Under the pieces are notes generated by a model, which was not told where the DNA came from, ran no database searches, and saw only the letters and a list, made by a program, of their open reading frames with translations. Source: Gammaproteobacteria bacterium (lineage in GTDB: Bacteria; Gemmatimonadota; Gemmatimonadetes; Longimicrobiales; Gaopeijiaceae). Taken from it: DNA of 19,278 bases. Positions 15,451-19,278 of this stretch are shown here, piece by piece. The DNA is taken from the NCBI GenBank assembly GCA_009843625.1, contig VYDD01000334.1, positions 17,592 through 36,869 on the forward strand. The letters are read 5' to 3'. Each line of letters starts with the position of its first letter. The first letter of the stretch is position 1. A program made the position numbers and the translations under genes.

Positions 15451-17235
15451 ATGGAGTCGCGCACCGCCACCCGAATCTTCGCAGCCGGCATCGTCCTGAT
15501 GCTCTCCGTGTACGCGCCGCCGCTGGAGGCGCAGGAGCTCCACTCGGGAGAATTCCGGGCCGGAGAGTCCGCGATCGTACACCACAATCTCATGGTGCCG
15601 ATGCGGGACGGGACGCTCCTCTCGACGGACGTGTATCGTCCGGCCGCGCCGGGGCGCTATCCCGCGCTGCTGATCCGCGACCCCTACGACAACGGGTCGG
15701 ACGCGGCCTCCTGGGAGGAAGGCCTGCTCTGGGCGGAACGCGGATACGTCTACGTCCACCAGAACGTGCGCGGCCGCTTCGACTCCGAGGGGAGCTGGTA
15801 TCCCTATCTGGCCGAAGCCAACGACAGCCACGACACGCAGAACTGGATCGGCCGGCAGGAGTGGTCGGACGGGCAAGTGGGCACCCACGGCAACTCCTAC
15901 CTCGCCACCACGCAGTGGAAGGGCGCGGAGTTCAGGTCACCCTACCTGAAGGCGATGGCCCCCCGGGTGACCCCGTTCAACTACTACTTCGACACGGCCT
16001 ATCCAGGCGGGGCGCTCGCGCTGGGCTCGCGCATCGGCTGGGCGTCGGGGATGGGCGGTCGCACCGGCCAGGCCGGCAACCCCGACTGGGACCAGGTGCT
16101 CTGGACCATGCCGCTGCTGGAGATGGGCGCGGCGACGGGGCAGGACAATCCCTGGTGGCGCGACTTCGTGATGCACCCGACCTACGACGCCTATTGGGAA
16201 GTGCTCGATTCCGAGGCCCGGCTGGAGGAATTCGCGGCGGCCTCGCTCAACATCGGCGGATGGTACGACGTCTTCCTGGACGGCACCCTGGTCAGCTACA
16301 CGGGCATGGTCGAGAAGGGACGCACCGAGTACGCGCGCGAGAACCAGAAGCTGCTCATCGGCCCCTGGCCCCACGCCAGCGTCCCCAACTTCGTCTATGA
16401 CGGCATCGATTTCGGGCCCGACGCCACCGTCGACTTCGACAGCCTGCACGTGAAGTGGTTCGACGCCCTGCTCAAGGGGGTCGACAACGGCTATCTGGAC
16501 GAGCCGCCGGTGCGGATCTTCATCATGGGCGAGAACGTCTGGCGCTCCGAGAACGAGTGGCCGATCGCCCGCACGCAGTACACGAACTACTACTTCCACA
16601 GCGGCGGCGGTGCGAACGGCTCAGCAGGCGACGGCACCCTGACCACGGAGATGCCGGGAGCGTCCGATCCGGTCGACGAGTTCGTGTTCGATCCCATGAA
16701 CCCGGTGCCCACCCGCGGCGGCAACCTCATGTTCGGGCCCACGCCTCCCGGGCCCTTCGACCGCGCGGACATCGCGGAGCGCGACGACATTCTGGTGTTC
16801 ACCACGCCGCCCCTCGAGGAGGCGGTGGAGGTCACGGGTCCGATCACGGCCACCGTGTACGCGTCGAGTTCCGCGACCGACACCGACTTCACGGCGATGC
16901 TGGTCGACGTCCATCCGGACGGAAAGGAAATCAACATCGCGGACGGCATCCTGCGCGCGCGGTATCACGGCAACCCGGACTTCACGGACTTCGAGCTGCT
17001 GGAGCCTGGGACCGTGTACGAGTTCAACATCGATCTGTGGGCCAGCAGCAACCTCTTCAGGGAAGGCCACCGGATCCGCGTCGAGATCTCGAGCAGCAAC
17101 TTCCCGAAGTACGACCGCAATCCGAACACAGGCGGCCCGGTCCACCTCGAAACCGAAGTGCAGACGGCCGACCAGACGGTCTACCACAACGCCCGGTATC
17201 CGTCGCACATCACCCTGCCCATCATTCCCCGGTAG
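15451..17235 (+). CDS. Secreted CocE/NonD-family (S15-type) alpha/beta hydrolase
   Basis: A 594-residue protein with a signal peptide (IFAAGIVLMLSVYA, cleavage near LEAQ). The N-terminal alpha/beta hydrolase domain begins with VPMRDGTLLSTDVYRP. The nucleophile is Ser149 in GTHGNSYLATTQW, the acid is probably Asp273 in GGWYDVFLDGT, and the base is probably His308 in IGPWPHAS. The second half is the beta-jelly-roll C-terminal domain of X-Pro dipeptidyl-peptidase/CocE proteins, seen in VTGPITATVYASSSATDTDFTAMLVDVHPDG and the final LWASSNLFREGHRIRVEISSSNFP. The family includes cocaine esterase, glutaryl-7-ACA acylases and X-Pro dipeptidyl peptidases, so ester, amide or proline-peptide hydrolysis are all possible. 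The ATG has TAAGGAGA six to thirteen bases upstream. The length is normal for the family and the triad is complete, so it should be active. Confidence 0.93.
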   Translation: MESRTATRIFAAGIVLMLSVYAPPLEAQELHSGEFRAGESAIVHHNLMVPMRDGTLLSTDVYRPAAPGRYPALLIRDPYDNGSDAASWEEGLLWAERGYVYVHQNVRGRFDSEGSWYPYLAEANDSHDTQNWIGRQEWSDGQVGTHGNSYLATTQWKGAEFRSPYLKAMAPRVTPFNYYFDTAYPGGALALGSRIGWASGMGGRTGQAGNPDWDQVLWTMPLLEMGAATGQDNPWWRDFVMHPTYDAYWEVLDSEARLEEFAAASLNIGGWYDVFLDGTLVSYTGMVEKGRTEYARENQKLLIGPWPHASVPNFVYDGIDFGPDATVDFDSLHVKWFDALLKGVDNGYLDEPPVRIFIMGENVWRSENEWPIARTQYTNYYFHSGGGANGSAGDGTLTTEMPGASDPVDEFVFDPMNPVPTRGGNLMFGPTPPGPFDRADIAERDDILVFTTPPLEEAVEVTGPITATVYASSSATDTDFTAMLVDVHPDGKEINIADGILRARYHGNPDFTDFELLEPGTVYEFNIDLWASSNLFREGHRIRVEISSSNFPKYDRNPNTGGPVHLETEVQTADQTVYHNARYPSHITLPIIPR

Positions 17236-17371
17236 GGGGGCCAGCGCCGGCATCAGCGCGCTTGCGAGCGCGAAGACCCGGGGCGTAAGTTGAGGCGGTG
17301 CTATGTCCGGGCCCCGTGTGTCCCGGCGGCGCCGGTTCGTCCCGCGCAGCGCTCTGCAGGCGGAGGTGTTC

Positions 17372-19278
17372 GTGAGAGTACTCCTTCCGGGGATTTCACT
17401 CCTGGGCCTGGCCCTCTTCATGGGTCATGATGGAGCGCGCGCCCCGACGTTTGCCGGAGAGGCCCGTGACGCCGTTCCCGTATTGGCGACAGGCCATCGT
17501 CCGGATGCCTCACGGGGTCCGTACGCCCGCCCCGGCACGCCCCCGTCCGAAGCGCTCAACGCCGTCGTTCGCCAGTACTGCTTCGTCTGCCACAACGACG
17601 CCATGATGACCGGCAACATGACGGTCCAGAGCTTCGACGTGACCAACGCCTGGGAGGACTGGGAGACGGCCGAGCGCATGATCGCGAAGCTGCGCACGGG
17701 GATGATGCCTCCGCCCGGAATACCCCGTCCCGGCGGGGACACGCTGCTCACGCTCGTCGAGACGCTCGAACAGACGATCGACGATTACGCGGCCGCCAAT
17801 CCCAACCCGGGCAACCGCAGCTTCCAGCGGCTCAACCGCGCGGAGTACGAGCAGGCCATTCAGGATCTCTTCGGCATCACCGTCGACGCCAGCCAGTGGC
17901 TTCCCCCGGATCTCTATCTCGGGAACTTCGACCACATGGCGGTCTCGCAGCCGCTGTCGCCCACGCTCCTCAACTCGTACCTGAACGCCGCCAACGACGT
18001 CAGCCGCCTGGTGCTGGGCCATCCCGGCGCGACCTCGGACTCCAAGACCTACCTCGTCTCGACCTACCAGTCCCAGCACGAGTGGGACCATGTGGAGGGC
18101 GCGCCCTACGGCACCCGCGGCGGCATCGTGGTTGACCACCATTTCCCCGCCGACGGCGAGTACGTTTTCGAGATGTCGTTCTGGGCGGGGGACCATGAGC
18201 GCTTCGCCGAAATGGACATCTCCATCGACGGGGAGCGGGTCGCCCTGGTTCCGGTGGAGGAGCTGCGCCGCGACGCGGACTTCGGGCCGAACTGGAACCA
18301 GTTCACCGACCCCATCTTCGTCAGCGCGGGCCAGCGCCGGGTCGCGGCGGCGTTCATCAGGAAGCAGGACGGGCCCTACGCCGATCTGCAGGAGCCCTTC
18401 GGCTGGTCCAACGCCGGCGTCCGCTTCCGCATCGGGACGGGGTTCGTTGTCCTCACCCACCTGAGAGACCTGAGCATCCGCGGGCCCCTGGATCCGCAGG
18501 GCGTATCCGAGACCCCGAGCCGGCAGCGGGTCTTCACCTGCCGGCCGACGTCGTCCGAGGCCGAACGGTCCTGTGCGCGGGAGATCGCCGCCAGGCTCGC
18601 CCGGCAGGCCTATCGCCGGCCGCTCACCGATTCCGATCTCGCGGGTCTGATGTCGTTCTACGACGTGGGGGCCGACGAAGGAGGCTTCGAGACCGGCGTG
18701 CGCACCGTCCTGGAGGCCATCCTGGCGAGCCCGCACTTCGTGTTCCGGATCGAGGAAGCCCCGGAGAACGAGCTCGATGCCGGCGGCAGCTACCTCATCA
18801 GCGACCTCGCCCTCGCCTCCAGGCTGTCGTATTTCCTCTGGGGAACGCAGCCGGACGACGAACTGGTTTCGCTCGCGAGCCGTGAGCGGCTCTCGGATCC
18901 GCGCGTCCTGGAACAACAGGTCCGCCGCTTGCTGGCCGATCCGCGCTCCGAGAGCCTCGCCACCCGTTTCGCCACGCAGTGGCTCAGGCTTCAGGATCTC
19001 GAAAGGGTGCAGCCGGACGCCTTCTGGTTCCCCCACTTCAACGAGCAGCTCAAGGCCGCCATGCGGCGCGAGACCGAGTTGTTCTTCGATCACCTGGTCC
19101 GCGAGAACCGGAGCCTGCTGGAGCTCTACGGCGCCGACTACAGCTTCATGAACCAGCGTCTGGCGGAGCACTACGGCATCCGGGGCGTGGTCGGGGAGAA
19201 CTTCCGCCGCGTGGACTATCCGGAGGGAATGCTGCGCCAGGGACTGCTGGGGCACGGCAGCGTGCTGATGTCCACGTC
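17372..19278 (+). CDS. DUF1592-family planctomycete-type c-type cytochrome protein, 3' end beyond window
   Basis: At least 635 residues; the frame is still open at the window edge. A GTG start with GGAGG at 17362-17366 gives a clean signal peptide (MRVLLPGISLLGLALF, cleaved near ARA at about residue 24). An in-frame ATG at 17303 with GAGG upstream is an alternative that adds 23 arginine-rich residues. A haem c site CFVCH (Cys70, Cys73, His74) follows. Then come RLNRAEYEQAIQDLFG (DUF1587), a beta-rich insert around DHHFPADGEYVFEMSFW that resembles a carbohydrate-binding-like module, ARQAYRRPLTDSDL (DUF1595), ILASPHFVFRIE plus LASRLSYFLWGTQPDDEL (DUF1592), and YGIRGV to GLLGHGSVLMST entering DUF1588. 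Such exported proteins are common in Planctomycetota, Acidobacteriota and Gemmatimonadota and are of unproven function, presumed redox-linked. The 136-base spacer before it contains a short hairpin but no clear terminator. Confidence 0.9.
   Translation, partial: MRVLLPGISLLGLALFMGHDGARAPTFAGEARDAVPVLATGHRPDASRGPYARPGTPPSEALNAVVRQYCFVCHNDAMMTGNMTVQSFDVTNAWEDWETAERMIAKLRTGMMPPPGIPRPGGDTLLTLVETLEQTIDDYAAANPNPGNRSFQRLNRAEYEQAIQDLFGITVDASQWLPPDLYLGNFDHMAVSQPLSPTLLNSYLNAANDVSRLVLGHPGATSDSKTYLVSTYQSQHEWDHVEGAPYGTRGGIVVDHHFPADGEYVFEMSFWAGDHERFAEMDISIDGERVALVPVEELRRDADFGPNWNQFTDPIFVSAGQRRVAAAFIRKQDGPYADLQEPFGWSNAGVRFRIGTGFVVLTHLRDLSIRGPLDPQGVSETPSRQRVFTCRPTSSEAERSCAREIAARLARQAYRRPLTDSDLAGLMSFYDVGADEGGFETGVRTVLEAILASPHFVFRIEEAPENELDAGGSYLISDLALASRLSYFLWGTQPDDELVSLASRERLSDPRVLEQQVRRLLADPRSESLATRFATQWLRLQDLERVQPDAFWFPHFNEQLKAAMRRETELFFDHLVRENRSLLELYGADYSFMNQRLAEHYGIRGVVGENFRRVDYPEGMLRQGLLGHGSVLMST

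Noticed and set aside
17257..17272. Six-pair hairpin after the CocE-family gene as a terminator
   Set aside because: Short stem, no T-tract and common in this base composition.
17510..19255. Minus-strand open frame of 581 codons at the right end
   Set aside because: The plus strand encodes a haem motif and DUF1587/1592 domains over the same bases, so this frame is a shadow.
1..19278. tRNA, rRNA, CRISPR arrays, insertion sequences or riboswitches
   Set aside because: No tandem short repeats, transposase-like frames, terminal inverted repeats or recognisable RNA gene cores were seen; spacers are all under 200 bases.

Overview
The window is GC-rich bacterial DNA with thirteen genes, all on the + strand and closely spaced; no gap exceeds 200 bases. 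It pairs a SusC/SusD outer-membrane uptake system with strong AGGAGG-type ribosome binding sites, Tat-exported enzymes, several amidohydrolases and a planctomycete-type DUF1592 cytochrome. This combination suggests Gemmatimonadota or a similar high-GC phylum. Bacteroidota is less likely because genes there usually lack Shine-Dalgarno sites. The assignment is an inference from gene content only.

Layout. 1-2400: C-terminal part of a SusC/RagA TonB-dependent receptor and its SusD/RagB partner lipoprotein. 2514-7094: two paralogous Tat-signal proteins resembling 2,5-dihydroxypyridine 5,6-dioxygenase (NicX, of the M29 aminopeptidase fold). They flank a cytoplasmic SAM methyltransferase and a lipoprotein with a complete DUF917 (S-methyl-thiohydantoin-desulfurase-type) module; the last two overlap by 4 bases. 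7103-7142: a strong hairpin. 7254-13086: four secreted amidohydrolases. The second and third are a tandem duplicate pair, and the third carries a single-base frameshift; the fourth is prolidase-like. 13147-17235: a Tat-signal NAD-dependent epimerase-like protein, a secreted creatininase-family protein with altered metal ligands, and a secreted CocE/NonD (S15-type) hydrolase. 17372-end: the first part of a secreted c-type cytochrome with DUF1587/1592/1588-type domains, cut by the window edge.

Working together (inference). Every protein except the methyltransferase has an export signal or is an outer-membrane component. The most economical reading is an extracytoplasmic catabolic locus. SusCD imports a substrate across the outer membrane, dioxygenase-like proteins open or oxidise a ring, and a battery of cyclic-amide, amide and ester hydrolases trims the products. 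The family mix (NicX-like, DUF917, creatininase, prolidase-type amidohydrolases, S15 hydrolase) points toward a nitrogen-containing heterocycle or a modified, possibly proline-containing, peptide. The actual substrate cannot be read from the sequence.
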